Positions 44,603-56,390 of a DNA stretch of 64,000 nucleotides are shown piece after piece. The notes below the pieces were generated by a model. That model was given only the letters and a program-made list of their open reading frames with translations. It searched no databases and had not been told where the DNA came from. The translations under genes and the position numbers were made by a program. Origin of the DNA: Clitopilus passeckerianus (lineage: Eukaryota; Basidiomycota; Agaricomycetes; Agaricales; Entolomataceae); NCBI GenBank assembly GCA_944990035.1, contig CALYLX010000054.1, positions 124,001 through 188,000 on the forward strand. Direction: 5' to 3'. Within the stretch, counting starts at the first letter, position 1. Every line of letters starts with the position of its first letter.

Positions 44603-44990
44603 AAAGATTTAAGAATGGTGGCAGTGGTGTTGCCCACGAAGTTGCGCCTCACCTCCACTGAGGCCTTTTGGCCAAGGCAACCAGATCCGAAATTCCTTGC
44701 AATTCTATATCATTCACGGCTCGGTTCTGTCCTCAGGCCGCCTGTAATGGGGACCAAGGTTGAAAGCTATGAGAGGACAGCCAGCGGACTGGGCAAACGT
44801 TCAACTGCGATTCTTCAATTCATTGTCATAAATTACCAATAATCGATATAATCTGTCATGCGATAAAGTGGGGATGAATAAGTAAAACAACAGAAGAAAA
44901 ATGCTAATGAAACATAAAGCATGGTTGAACATGAAAAATAATGCAACAAACGAAGATGATGGAGGGAAACAGCATCCATACTAACTAAAA

Positions 44991-47430
44991 TTACATCTCA
45001 TCCTCCGGGTCCCACCGCGAAATCTTCCCTAACGGGGCATAATAATATTGCTTGTACTTCATCGTAGCTGCACGTTTCCCAGCTCGAGGCATCATCGACT
45101 TGACAAGCGTAGCTCGATCTTGATCGGGGTCCAGGTCAGGCACGTAGAACCATTGAGCCTCCAACGAACGATCGGAATCATCCTAGAAGCAGTGTATCAG
45201 CATCATGTCCCTGGCCTTCATCATAGTCGGGACACCAACCTTGAAACTGCTCTCAATCTTGCCGAACATCCCAGTTCCTCTCGTCGCCTCGCCATTCTGT
45301 AGCACCCTATCAATAACCTCCATCCACTCCTGCTTGCTCTTCTGCTCCTTCAGAGAAGGTCGCGCCTGCATGACCGCATTGTACAGCTTCGAGGCAGGGA
45401 TAGAGGATGCTCTCGAGGTCGCGAGACCTTCAATGATCATTCCACATATCTCTGCATCCAGGGCCTCGTCTGGTGCCGGCAAAGGCGGAAGCTTGACTTT
45501 ATTAGGTGAAGGTGGCGGAGCGGGTCGTCTAGCCTTCTTCGAGCGGGAAGACGACGCTTGAGATTTCGACTTTGACGAAGCACTGCTACTTGACTCTGCA
45601 GCGGCCGCGGTGGATTTCGGCTCTTTGGCTTTCTTGACCTTCGGTTTGGGTAGCTCTTCCTCGCCCTCAGATTCGGGAGCCTCCCGCTGAACCTTCTTTC
45701 CCGCTTTCTTCCCCTTCTCCGTCGCTTCATCCGAACTAGCCTTCGCCTTTGCCTTCTTCTTCACCGGTCCGTCCTCATGCTCCTCGTCCTGCTTCCTTTT
45801 CTCCTTGCCCTTCCCTTTAGGTTTAGCTTTCTGGGGTGGGTTATCAGCGGGCAGCGATGACCGATCAAGTTTTGAGGAGGAGGAAGAAGTTGCAGCTGTC
45901 GTATGGTGGTTCGTGATTGGACGCATGGGGTCGGCCGACCTGGATGCCGCTCCATTTTTGGAAGTGGTGCCAACGGCAACAACATGAGGCAGTTCCATAT
46001 GACCGTTATCGAGTTGCATATCAGTGGGTTCATCATCGACAGGAGTGGAGCTTCGAGTGAGAGGTGACATAGGGACGTCATCGTCAAAGACGCTATGTTT
46101 GAAAGACGACTGGCTGGAAGAATCCTGAGTAGCTGCGGCGAGTGTCGGAGAAAGGGTGGGAGAAGATTTGGATGGCGCAGAGACTATTGGAGCGGCTTCT
46201 GATACGATCTTCCGCGTAAGATTTGATTCCGCATTGAGGTCCGGCTAAAATGAAAAATCAGTCAAACACTTCAATCACAGTGCCTCAATAACTGACAATT
46301 TGAACAACGGCCTCGCTGCTGGGTACGGGCGCATTTTGAGCGGAAATGCTTTGAATGCCATCTTCCTGGAGTTCGCCGTCTTCCGGGTGACTGTAATCGA
46401 TCGGAGCCATAACGGGAGAAGATGGAGGAAGAGATAGCGGAGATGATGATCGCATGACGGGAGAGCTGGGTAGAGAATACAGAGACATAGGTGGAGAGGA
46501 GGGTGGCAGAGGTGAAGGGGGCCCGTGTGATTCTTCCCGATCCACGCTCTCAGCATCACTCATCAGTGAAGGGAGACTATCGCACCCATCGGAATGGGGT
46601 AGAACAGTTGAAACTGATTCCAAGAGCGGAGAGCTTGGTTGCTGTTCGGGTGCAGAACTAGCTGCTACGTGTGCAATAGGCTGGTTGACAGGGGTGACCG
46701 TGCGAGTAGTCGAGGGAGCAGGCTCGGAAGCTGGTCTTGACGGTAAAGGTGCGGTTTTTGGGATTTGTTGTGTAGGAGCAGAGTGACGGGTTCTCGTCAT
46801 GCGAAGATCCGGTTTGAATGGGATGGGTTCAAACTGCCAGCGGCCTCGTTCCTCAGACATCTGGAAACCTGTTGCACGCATATCTGTATCCACGAAACTG
46901 AACCCTTCATCCTCATCCTGAACTTGACTAGTTTCGTCGTCAGAGAATATCGATTCATCAGTCGACTCGGGGGCCGATGCGGAGGAGTATGTTCGGGTCA
47001 TTTGGAGATCGTGATTGAATGTAGACGGAGGTGTTTTGACACGGGGAAGAGTGTCGAATGGAAAATCTTCTGCCATAATCGATTTGAGACTAGGGAGGGC
47101 GACATTGGTATTTGGGAGTTTATTAAACGTATGTGCGGAGAATCGGTCCAGCCTGGACATGGGTTCATCATAGCTAGACCCGTAATGCCTCGATGGGTAA
47201 TCATAGTCAATTTCTGGGCTCGAACGTATGTGGGCCTGGCTGAAGCTGCTTCGAGTCGAAAAAGGCGTCATTGGAGGAGACGAGGACGGGGGCGGCGACG
47301 ATGAATAGCCTGAAAAGGCCCTCTGGTGGCCAGAGATGGTCGACAGCGGTGGTAAGGAGACCATTGTATTGTCCAGCCTTCTTCTGTGTGATAGTGGTGG
47401 TATGGAAAAGGGTGCTAGAGGACTGGACAT
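44991..47430 (-). CDS. Large disordered, lysine-rich nuclear protein of unknown function
   Basis: Three exons (47430-46297, 46244-45240, 45182-44991) give 776 residues. The first ~550 residues are Ser/Pro-rich and low in complexity (SSSPPPSSSPP, PPSSPPMSLYSLPSSP). They are followed by strongly basic stretches that look like nuclear localisation signals (KAKPKGKGKEKRKQ, GPVKKKAKAKA) and a PAPPPSPNKVKLPPLPAP linker. The only compact region is the last ~150 residues (MIIEGLATSRASSIPASKLY, WMEVIDRVLQNGEATRG, SFKDDSDRSLEAQWFYVPDL, ISRWDPEDEM), predicted helical then strand-rich, reminiscent of a winged-helix fold; this is inference. A chromatin or transcription role is plausible but unproven. The phases are all 0. 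Confidence 0.7.
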
Positions 47431-48780
47431 GGCGGTCGGGGGTGATAAGACAGATGATCACGTGCGGAAAATACACGGACTTTGCGTCAACATTCTTTCG
47501 GGCGGAGACTAAACTAAATTGAAGTCCGCAGTCATCAGACACGCGTCATACGCGTCTGAAGTCATGTGAGCCATTTTGGCGGACCGTCTTCCGATGCCGT
47601 TACTGCAAGGAGAAAACAGCTGGAAAGGAAGCAACGGAGCAGTGGCAACTCCCAGAATGACGGAGCGAAGATCTGCGTAGAAAAACATGAGAATCAGGAA
47701 TGATCATGAACGGGGTCAGAAGGCGCACGAAGTGGGGTGGCCGGTAGAGGCTTGTTAGAGGTAACTGGCGGCGATTGGAACAGATCAAAGCTTTCTTGGA
47801 AAATTTGGAGTCTACCAGTAGAGTACTGGCAGTAAATGTGATTCAACGCAGGCCGTTGAAGCCAGTGCCTTCGCTTGATGTGACAAACAGGAGTTTTGAT
47901 TGGAGGCGGCTATATCCAAGCGAGGCAGCACCCAAGACGTCCAACGGGTTCAAAGGACAGCGGAGTGACTTCTATGACTGCCGCACAGAGGTAAGAGGTG
48001 TGAAGTTAAGTGGGATGCCACAAAATGGAGACGCAGGCCAACATGCGGTAAAGCAGCAACAACGCTGATGCAGCGTGTCCGGTGTTAACTGCTGCAAGAT
48101 AGCCACGTCAGACGGGTTCATAGAGATATGAACCAGCTACCTACTGAAGAAAGTGGTCAAATCCGCGAAATTTTCAGCTGTCGTAAGAGTTTTGATTCAT
48201 CGTTGACTGTGTACGGAGTTCAATAGGGCGCTTTAGTCAAGATTCATGAAGACAAGTCTGTATCGATGCGCCGCTCCAGATGCCTGTGATACCCCGTTAT
48301 TGAGAGCATGTCTTGGGGTAAATCTGTGCGTCGTTATCGTGGCCGTAGATGACAAGGAGAGGTGGTGTTGGTTCAGTTCAGAAAGCCTTGACCAAATCGG
48401 GAACACAATTCGAGATGACTCTTTCCCACGAGGCTATCACTGAAACTATAAATAGGAGTGTCAATACTTTCGCCTCCGAGCAGTGGCAGGTCCTTGGGAT
48501 TACTGAGGCTTGGAAATGACTGCTAACCTTGCTGGAAGTGGGAAGGAAAGGTTCTAGGATGTGTCACTACCTGACTGTGGCCGTTGCTCATGGCACCGAT
48601 GCGGTCGCAGTATCACCTCGTCACCTGGTCCTTCAAAAGCTCCGAGTTGCTAAAAGAGGGCCAACCACTCAGAATCACAACCGTGTATCCTCGATCTAGC
48701 CAACCGACAAAAGCTTGCAATAAATCCTACACTTGCCACCCTAGGAATTAAATTTATGAACGTTCATCAATGTCAGACTA
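47431..48780. other. 1.3-kb stretch without recognised gene
   Basis: Short frames (47775-48068 and 48246-48443 plus) have no motifs and no convincing splice partners. The left end should contain the promoter of the minus-strand gene at 47430. Confidence 0.4.
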
Positions 48781-49836
48781 TTATTTCCCTTCCGAAGTCT
48801 TCTTCGTTCCGTCGACCAAGTCGGCCTCCGTGTGCGAGACTAATGAATTCTTTCCGTGCAGCACCTTATCATGCCAATGCAACCACTTTTCGGCTCTGAC
48901 TCCCTGCACCTCCTCATCCACCAGCCCAGCCGATACGCAAAGCCTCGAGTTTCCCTTGCTCGTCCACCAGAACACCGTCGCACCACAGGTGTCGCAGAAC
49001 TCCCTGTACGTCCCCGGACTTGATTCGTAATGCTTCAACCCTTTCATTCTCTTCTCCCCCGCCTCCACCACTACAGGTTCACCGCTCTTTGGGTTGATGA
49101 TATTTTCGTGAGGGGCAATAATCCAGCTCTGGACCATGTTCCCGCTGGCAAGTCGACAGTCGGAGCAAAGGCAATGAGCAGCAATGTATTTGATAGGATC
49201 ACCTTCGCTCTTGCCGGGTATTAGCCAGTACTGTTTGGGGTCCTGTTTTTCCTTCGCACGAGTAAGGTGGAACCGGATAGCTTTGCAGCGGCAGAAGAAT
49301 GGCAAAGTCTCCACATCTCCCTTATTCGCGATCTTCTCTGACTTCCATCCGACAGGTACCTCCTCGCTTCCAATCCAACCACTGAATCTCTTAATCTCCT
49401 TCCCATCCTCTGCCCTGAAATGATCGGCCAGCCCACCATCGAGCGTATCCGTGACGAAGATGTGTTCCGTAACTTCCGCGATGCCCTCCACCTTGTCCAG
49501 CGTGCCAGACATGACGAAGAACTGAGGGCCAGTCTCCAGGCGAAGGTAGATGAACATGTGAGCTGAACAGCCGCCACAGAAGAATCGCGTCCCGATATCG
49601 GTGGTGTTGTATTGGACGAGCGTCTCCAGATTCGCAGGACTATCGATGCCCTGGATCGTAGTCACAGATAACGGAGATCCTGAGATCGGGACGCAGTGGA
49701 CATTCATCTGTCCCGTAACATGTCTGCATGGGTTGCAGTGGCATGTATCGATGTGAAGGGGGATCTTGGCTGTTTCGAGGGCGATCCTGAAGGTGTTCAG
49801 GCCGCAGTGGCATGTCGATTTGAGGTATGTTGTCAT
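48781..49836 (-). CDS. GFA-domain protein (two glutathione-dependent formaldehyde-activating-like domains)
   Basis: A single-exon frame of 351 residues. Two GFA/CENP-V-type zinc modules are visible. The first has CHCGLNTF, TCHCNPCRHVTG and FFCGGCSAHMF (residues ~9-100). The second has FFCRCKAIRFH, HCLCSDCRLASG and FCDTCGATVFWW (~180-290). These cysteine pairs bind two zincs per domain. Bacterial Gfa was linked to formaldehyde-glutathione adduct formation, but the chemistry of fungal family members is mostly unknown. A damaged duplicate lies 2.4 kb to the right on the same strand (52286-53327). The absence of introns is unusual compared with neighbours. Confidence 0.88.
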   Translation of the reverse strand: MTTYLKSTCHCGLNTFRIALETAKIPLHIDTCHCNPCRHVTGQMNVHCVPISGSPLSVTTIQGIDSPANLETLVQYNTTDIGTRFFCGGCSAHMFIYLRLETGPQFFVMSGTLDKVEGIAEVTEHIFVTDTLDGGLADHFRAEDGKEIKRFSGWIGSEEVPVGWKSEKIANKGDVETLPFFCRCKAIRFHLTRAKEKQDPKQYWLIPGKSEGDPIKYIAAHCLCSDCRLASGNMVQSWIIAPHENIINPKSGEPVVVEAGEKRMKGLKHYESSPGTYREFCDTCGATVFWWTSKGNSRLCVSAGLVDEEVQGVRAEKWLHWHDKVLHGKNSLVSHTEADLVDGTKKTSEGK

Positions 49837-50430
49837 AGCTAGGATTCGGTACGTGTTAGTGGAGGTTTACTGGAGTACTTTATAGCCCAGGCTTTTCAGG
49901 GGTTCTTATCAAGTGGCTACGGATTAAGGGACCGAAGATCGAATTCTTTGGAGCCATCCGGCATGACAAGAGACAGGACCAAGGAGAGGGACGACTCCGG
50001 TGGCCTTGAGCTTCCATAACTTGACCTAACTCGGTGCCAACTTACTCTCTTCACTATTTGTAACCAGAAGTAACCAGAAGCTACTAATGCAGTTGAGTCC
50101 TACTAAGATCCCTCAAATCAAATTTCCAGGCGGTCCATCCACCTCCATGCCCAACTAACCTATGACGATGGTTCCAAACTAACCGAGATCACATTGGTAT
50201 ATCCGCCGGGGTCATGAAGAGTCGCTCCATCGCTAGATGGGGTTGGGAATAGTACGAAGGCAGTGCACTCTGAATTCGGGAATTCGGTCAACTGTCACTC
50301 GTGAATCGCACTGCTTCGACCTCTCACCTGATGATGCCGAGTACAATACCTGATAGCACAACACAATATTTAAAGCCGCGTACGATGCGAAATTTCGCGC
50401 TTCTCCTCCCCTTCAACTTACCCGTAAAGC
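49837..50430. other. Divergent promoter region
   Basis: Non-coding stretch between the minus-strand GFA gene and the plus-strand gene at 50431. The part next to the GFA start (GGACCGAAGATCGAATTC around 49929) resembles the flank of the duplicate near 53413 (GGACCGAAAGTTGAATAG), so promoter DNA was included in that duplication. Confidence 0.4.
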
Positions 50431-52120
50431 ATGGGCACGCCCTCTGGACTTGGTGCTCACCTTGTCGGTACATGGACAGCCTCATCTAGTGCCACGTCTT
50501 CTTCCAGGGCTTCATCGTTTACTACATCGTCGACATTTACTCATTCCACTGGAAGCACGATTCCTGGAATAGGTGCCATATCCGAAAAAGTCATCCTTGC
50601 AATCGGAAAGGCCACCCTTCGTGGTGCAGAGCATGTCTACATACAGAGTCATCTCGTCAAAATTTCCGCACAAAAACAACCAAAGGATCAATGGTCTCCG
50701 AGATATTTATGATGATCTACTGGAGTGTACTCGGTTAGTTCAGTGAATTGATTGTGCTACTGTGACAGACGAAATGCCTTGTGTCTCGGTTAAGGTATTG
50801 GGCACCTATTGAACTGGAGCTATTCACCGGAACCTTATGTGCCGCATTTGATCCATTGAAGTCCGCCCTGAAATTCTCTGTCTCATGATTTCTGGTTAGA
50901 CTTATTACATTTGCCAGGCTTAACTCGGATTCTCGGGACCCGATGGTTCAGACCTATCTGGATTCGCTCCTTCTCTGGGAGAACCATACATTTGTGCCCC
51001 TCGTCAACTTCTTATGTCAGGTTTCAGATACAGGTGGAAAAGCATGCCACGCCCTAATCTTAGGGGGTGTCCTTGATCTCCTTCTTGTCCTATACGTGCG
51101 GGACTTCGGAGGGCTACTCTCGGATCATCGCCAAGGAGGTCCCTCTGATTTGCGGATTTGGTGGGATGCATTGCTGAAAGATCTCACATCAACAGTGAAG
51201 GGCCACAAGCGTGTCCTCCTTCATCCTATCTCAGCCCTGTGGCCCATAACTCCTGAGCTAGATCTTATGGCTCGACATTCGGATAGGGACAGATCGAGAG
51301 CTGAGTTCTGGAGGATTTGCGACCCACAAACCATTTCGATTCGGATAGAAACTACGTTTATGAGGATGGAGGATCATACTGCAATACCAGATGCCGAGTG
51401 GGTGTACGATGTTTTTATCGACTTATTCGAGTTGTCAGGGTGAGCCTCAACGGTTTCCCCCAGCTTGGGTATAATCGAATCTTCCTTGCATTTTTAGCAG
51501 CGAGACGTTGGATATCGCTCTCTTTCTGGCGGCGCTGCGCTCTCTGCATCGGCTCTTCTCTCGTCAATATCCCACTGCACACCCCGCGCTTGAACTATAT
51601 TTGTCCTCTTGCCAGAAGGATCACGTTGTCGGCGTCTTACGAACGATTATGGCGCATCTTACTCTCCTAGTGTGGGTCCTTCCTGCAAAGAACGTTTGAT
51701 GTGTCCCTACTTACGACGCGCATACAGGTCTGCGACGCTGCTGCCGACGCATGAAATATTCAACCTCTTCTTCAAGAGGACGGATACAGCCGTTATGTGG
51801 ATGGGTGCTGGACTCCATCTGATACACACTTTCTTAATATCGATGGTCAACCTGGATATCGACAGCTATTCATTGAAGCTGGCATTGTCCCCCTTATTCT
51901 TGCACATGCCGAGGCCAACGCCTTCGATTTTGATCAATCTTCCTGTAGTGACGACAAAGACTTGGAGTCTTTGGGAGCGAAAGATATCCAATCACCTTTG
52001 GCACTCCGACTAATTGAGGAAGTCAAATCTAACACTTTCACCATGGACCCAGACGGCTTTGCGACTGGCACATACCCCATCCAATATTCGGGTATAGTAG
52101 GTTATATCGAATCTCTGTGA
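50431..52120 (+). CDS. Uncharacterised basidiomycete protein, possibly damaged
   Basis: Exon-like pieces run from the ATG at 50431 to a stop at 52120. The start (AISEKVILAIGKATLRGAEH, VYIQSHLVKIS) is clearly protein-like. After an A-run near 50670-50680, sense continues in another frame (LRDIYDDLLECTR), then after an intron RYWAPIELELFTG. A TGA lies in the reading near 50886 before LNSDSRDPMVQTYLDSLLLW. Downstream exons (PLVNFLCQVSDTGGKACHAL, AEWVYDVFIDLFELS, SETLDIALFLAALRSLHRLF, YRQLFIEAGIVPLILAHAEA) are alpha-helical and open. It resembles an armadillo-like helical protein without known function. The apparent frameshift and stop mean it may be a pseudogene or have unrecognised introns. Confidence 0.45.
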
Positions 52121-52285
52121 TCAACCAAGCCTACCACGTATTCCACGGACACACAAATCCCATACAGCTGTCATGGGAAATAGATTGGACTACACACCCG
52201 GTCGGATGGCTGAAAGGGAACGACTATTCCTCATTCTGGATAAACTAATAGTAGCAAGTTACGACATTACTATCTGTACTAGAAG

Positions 52286-53327
52286 TTAATGCCCCTCTGC
52301 AGTTTTCTTGGTCCCGTTCACTAGATCAGCCTCCGTGTATGACAGTAGCGCATCCTTTCCATGAAGCACTTTATCATGCCAATGCAACCACTTCTCAGCT
52401 CTCACACCCTGCACCTCCTCATCCACTAGCCCCGCCGACACGCAAAGCCTTGATTCCTGCTTATTCGTCCACCAAAACACTGTCGCTGCACAGGTACTAT
52501 AGAAATCCCTGTATGTCCCGGGACTCGACTCATACTGCTTCAAACCCCGCCTCTACCACCACTGGATCCCCGCTTGCCCAGTCGATGATGTTCTCTTGTG
52601 GTGCCACAATCCAACTCTGAACCATATTCCCACTCACAGGTCGACAGTCGGAGCAAAGGCAGTGAGCAGCGATGAACTTGATAGGATTGCCCTCCTCCTC
52701 GTCAGGAACGAGCCAATACTGCCTCGGGTCCCTCTTCTCCTCCGCTCTCGTCAGACGGAACTTGATCGCATTATACCGACAGAAAAACCGCAAGCTCTCC
52801 ACATCCTCCTTATCCTTAATCTTCTCCGACATCCACCCAAACGAAATCTCCGCGCTCCCAATCCAATCATTGAACCTCTTGATCTCCTTCCCGTTATTCG
52901 TCCTAAAATGGTCCGCTATCCCTCCATCCAGCGTATCCGTGGCGAAGATATGTTCCGAAACCTCCGCAATACCTTTCAGCTTCTCCAAAGCACCGGACAT
53001 AGCCAACCATTCAGGCCCATTGGGCGTCTCGGTGATATAAATGAACATATGGGCAGAACATATGCCGCAGAAGTATCAAGTTCCGATGTTGGAGGTTTGG
53101 TATTGAACCAGTGTGTTCAGATTCGCGGGAGTATCCACGCCGCCCGTGGTGTTCACGGGGAGAGGTAGGCCAATCATTGGAACGCAGTGGACCTTGAGTT
53201 GGCCGGTAACATGCCTGCACGGGTTACGGTGGTACATGTCGGTGTGGAATGGGATCTTGGCAGAATCGACGGGAACTTTGAATTTGTTCAGGCCGCAGTG
53301 GCATTTCGAGGTTAGGTAGGTGGTCAT
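52286..53327 (-). pseudogene. GFA-domain gene, dead duplicate
   Basis: It aligns end to end with 48781-49836. Lesions: CGA to TGA at 53076-53078 (NIGT-stop-YFCG); and a net 17-bp deletion near 52548 that joins VVVEAG to a shifted frame, after which KQYESSPGTYRDF continues. Zinc ligands are also eroded: the first-domain TCHCNPC is MYHRNPC, FCRCKAI is FCRYNAI, and FCDTCGA is FYSTCAA. Loss of ligands in regions that are still open suggests that selection on zinc binding ended early, perhaps before the stops appeared. Confidence 0.88.
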
Positions 53328-54681
53328 GGTTGGAATTCGATGAGTAGGAACGATTCTGGTGAGGGCGGTTTAAGAGGCCTTTATTAGATCTTATCACTGT
53401 GTTGCTGGATCAATGGACCGAAAGTTGAATAGTTTGAAGTAATTTGAATTCTACTTCCCAGGTGACCTCGACATTCTACATCGAACTCGGCGCCCACTTC
53501 CTTCAACTCCAAACATTCAGATTTGGGTATATTCTCCGCCACGATAAGCATCCTACGTCTTCTGATTTCCTTACTTTCATTTGGACGTATTTGGGGCGAG
53601 GTTATGTGCGCTCAGCTGACTGCGGGGAAGAGTACCCGAGAAACTGTATTAACCCAAATATCCCCACGCTGAGTGGAGGCCGCAGCACAGAATATTCCAA
53701 CCTGACCAACAGGCATCTATGATGCATCTGCACAGTTGAAGACACTTTCCAATCGCCAGTGAATCGGAGTGGTTCAGACCTTGGCACCTCGTACAGTCTT
53801 CCTACTGGAAAGCTCGGTGACGTGAACATGAACTTGTTCGCCCGCCCCTCCGAAATGACGCTTCGAAGACATTCCAAGTTCGCCACCGACAAGGACAAAG
53901 ACCTCGGATCGAGCGGTATGCCAAGGTCCTCCTGAATTGCTCCCCGGTTTCGTCATGAGTCTACGTTCGTCTAGTTCGGCAGCTCTGAGTTCAGAGAAAA
54001 CAAACTGGGCTGTGGCGGGTGAGACTATTATGCGTCTGGCGTATTGCCACGAATACATTGATCCTATCTCTCGAGTTTTTACTTCCGCTGTAGTTGGAAG
54101 GGCGGCGTTGGAAAGGCATGTCAGGCCCGGGCACGCAAGGAACAGAAACAATGCCATATGCAGCCGGGGCAGAAAATTGTTGGCATCATGATGTAACATC
54201 ATCCGGCATCTCGGATGTAGATATGCAGATCGGTTTCCAAGAAAAGGGTCGTTGCTGAACTCTCTCGATGATCAAAAAGAAACCGAATGATGATCCAATG
54301 GGCGTCCAAGGCTGTCGTGACGGCGATAGGACGTGCAAATTTGCAAAAGTGGAGCTCAAGCTTTCGTCATGAAGCTGCAGTCGAATCTACACGTGTCAGC
54401 CACGAAAATCGCTGTGCAAGTTGAAGCTGTTCATAACGGTGATTCAGAGGTGTTTAGAAATGTAATGTTTGACTGAGAACCAGCGTCTGGAATGGAATCT
54501 AAAATTGAGTGAGGTCCGCAGCTTGGTGACAGGGAAAAACAACGGTCGAAATGGCGAAATTCAAACTCCGCTGACCTGTCTTACACCAACACTTTCGCAT
54601 TGCTAGGGGGCCTGCAACCGCTGCTGCTTAGACTCTGGCGTCGTCAATCCGCTCGTTAACCACCGCCAACCTTTAAGACCC
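53328..54681. other. Gap with one signal-peptide-like open frame
   Basis: The only notable frame is 53774-54202 on the minus strand. It starts with MMLHHDANNF and contains a hydrophobic MALFLFLACPGLTCLSNA, which looks like a signal peptide with cleavage after SNA; no domain follows. It could be a small secreted protein or chance. There is no other support. Confidence 0.3.
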
Positions 54682-56390
54682 ATGCTTTACTTGACTTCAG
54701 ATGACTTTCCTATATGTAAGTAGCAAGCAAAGCCAGCAGTTGTGTATCATTGGGTTGACGATGATTTTCAGTCGTGCCTTTTGGTGTAATTGGGTACGGT
54801 TACCAGCCCAGAAACTAATCGCCTCATCCTCACATTTCTTCCAGATTTTACCGCTACCTATGGTATCTAATACGTGTGGTGGCCTTCCTCGTTTACCGCC
54901 CTGTGCCATTACCCGAAAACCCGACATACGTCGCCTCAGAGGATGTTACCATTATTGTGCCCACTATCGACGCTGGTGAAGAATTCAAGGAGGCTGCCCA
55001 CAGTTGGCTCGTCGGCAAGCCAAAAGAAATCCTCATCATCACTGAAGAGAAGATGAGGGGCCCTCTTCAGGATCTCGCCAACCAGGTCAACCCAGACGTC
55101 ATTCGCGTCCTCACCGTCCCCTTCGCCAACAAGCGGCTGCAAATGAGCCACGGTATCAAGAACACAACAACAGATATCATTGTCTTCGCTGACGATGACG
55201 CCATCTGGCCCTCGACCATGTTGCCATACATGCTTGCGCCCTTTGAAGACCAGAAGGTCGGTGGTGTCGGCACCAGCCAACGTGTCCAATCGGTTGGCAA
55301 CCGCATGACCGTCTGGGAGGTTCTTGCTGCATTCCGTCTTACCATCCGAAATATCGAGATTTCCTCGTCGACACACATCGACGGTGGTATCCCGTGTTTG
55401 TCTGGACGAACGGCAGCTTACCGAACGGTCATCCTCAAGGACCCTGAATTCTTGCACGGGTTCACTCACGACTACTGGTTGGGCAAGTACCAACTCAACT
55501 CCGGTGACGACAAATTCTTGACGAGGTGGATGGTAAGCCATGGATGGAACACGTATGTTCAAGTCTGCAAGGAGGCCGAACTTCTCAGTACCATGAAGCC
55601 CAACTGGCGGTTCTTGAAGCAAGTATTGCGATGGACACGAAATACCTGGCGTTCGGATTTAAGGAGTCTGTTCATGGAACGTCATGTCTGGACAAGTCAC
55701 CCTTACGTGGCGTACACTATGGTAGGCTGAATGTCAACCTCTGGTATGGTCACATGTGCTAACAATGTTTCCTAGGTCGACAAACTCTTCAACCCTCTTA
55801 CACTACTTGTCGGCCCATGCTTGGTGTCCTATCTAATCTACAAGAGCACCATCCCCGTGGATGAGGGTGGTTACCATCTCCGCTGGTGGTACGTCATATC
55901 CGACCATTTTTTTCATTTTCTCACCGTTTCTCATTAATCTCGCAGGAACATCCTGGCTTCCTACGTCGTCTGGCTATCTGCTACCCGAACAGCGAAGCTC
56001 CTACCTCATCTCTGGTACCGTCCCCAAGACATCATCTACGTCCCTGCGTTCATCCTCTTCGGTTACTACTTCGCTGTCATGAAGCTCTACGCCCTCTTCA
56101 CCCTCCACGAGACTGGATGGGGCACACGTGCTGGTGTCGGTGACGCTGCCGCCGCCACTGCTGCTGCCGAAGCCGAAGCCAAAGAGCAGGAAAAGACGAA
56201 CAACTACCCCTATAACCACCCTCAACCTGGTCGTCAAGGATCACTAGACATGCCACCCACGCCCGGCTACCAGACCCCACTGTCACCGTTTAGAGATACA
56301 CCCCCTTCACCGTTTGGTGGTGGCGCCAAGAGGAGAGGGGGAGACGATGAGTTGGTGGAGATGCAGGATGGGATCGGGTATGCTCGGTAG
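54682..56390 (+). CDS. CPS1: Family-2 glycosyltransferase, Cps1/hyaluronan-synthase-like
   Basis: Five exons (54682-54715, 54772-54793, 54845-55721, 55776-55888, 55946-56390) give 496 residues; the 22-nt second exon restores the frame MLYLTSDDFPIFVPFGVIG. N-terminal membrane helix (YLWYLIRVVAFLVYRP), then a GT2 domain: VTIIVPTIDAG, the metal-binding DDD (IIVFADDDAIWP), LNSGDDKFLTRW, and the QVLRWTRNTW motif ((Q/R)xxRW) of processive synthases. Two or more C-terminal helices (LTLLVGPCLVSYLIY, YVPAFILFGYYFAVM) precede a cytosolic Ala/Glu- and Pro-rich tail. The closest named relative is Cps1 of Cryptococcus, linked to a hyaluronan-like surface polymer. UDP-sugar specificity cannot be read from sequence. 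Its product could be modified by the acyl-esterase gene 3 kb downstream. Confidence 0.88.

Noticed and set aside
53774..54202. Small secreted protein candidate on the minus strand
   Set aside because: The signal-peptide-like start is suggestive, but there is no conserved domain, cysteine pattern or splice support; kept only as a note.
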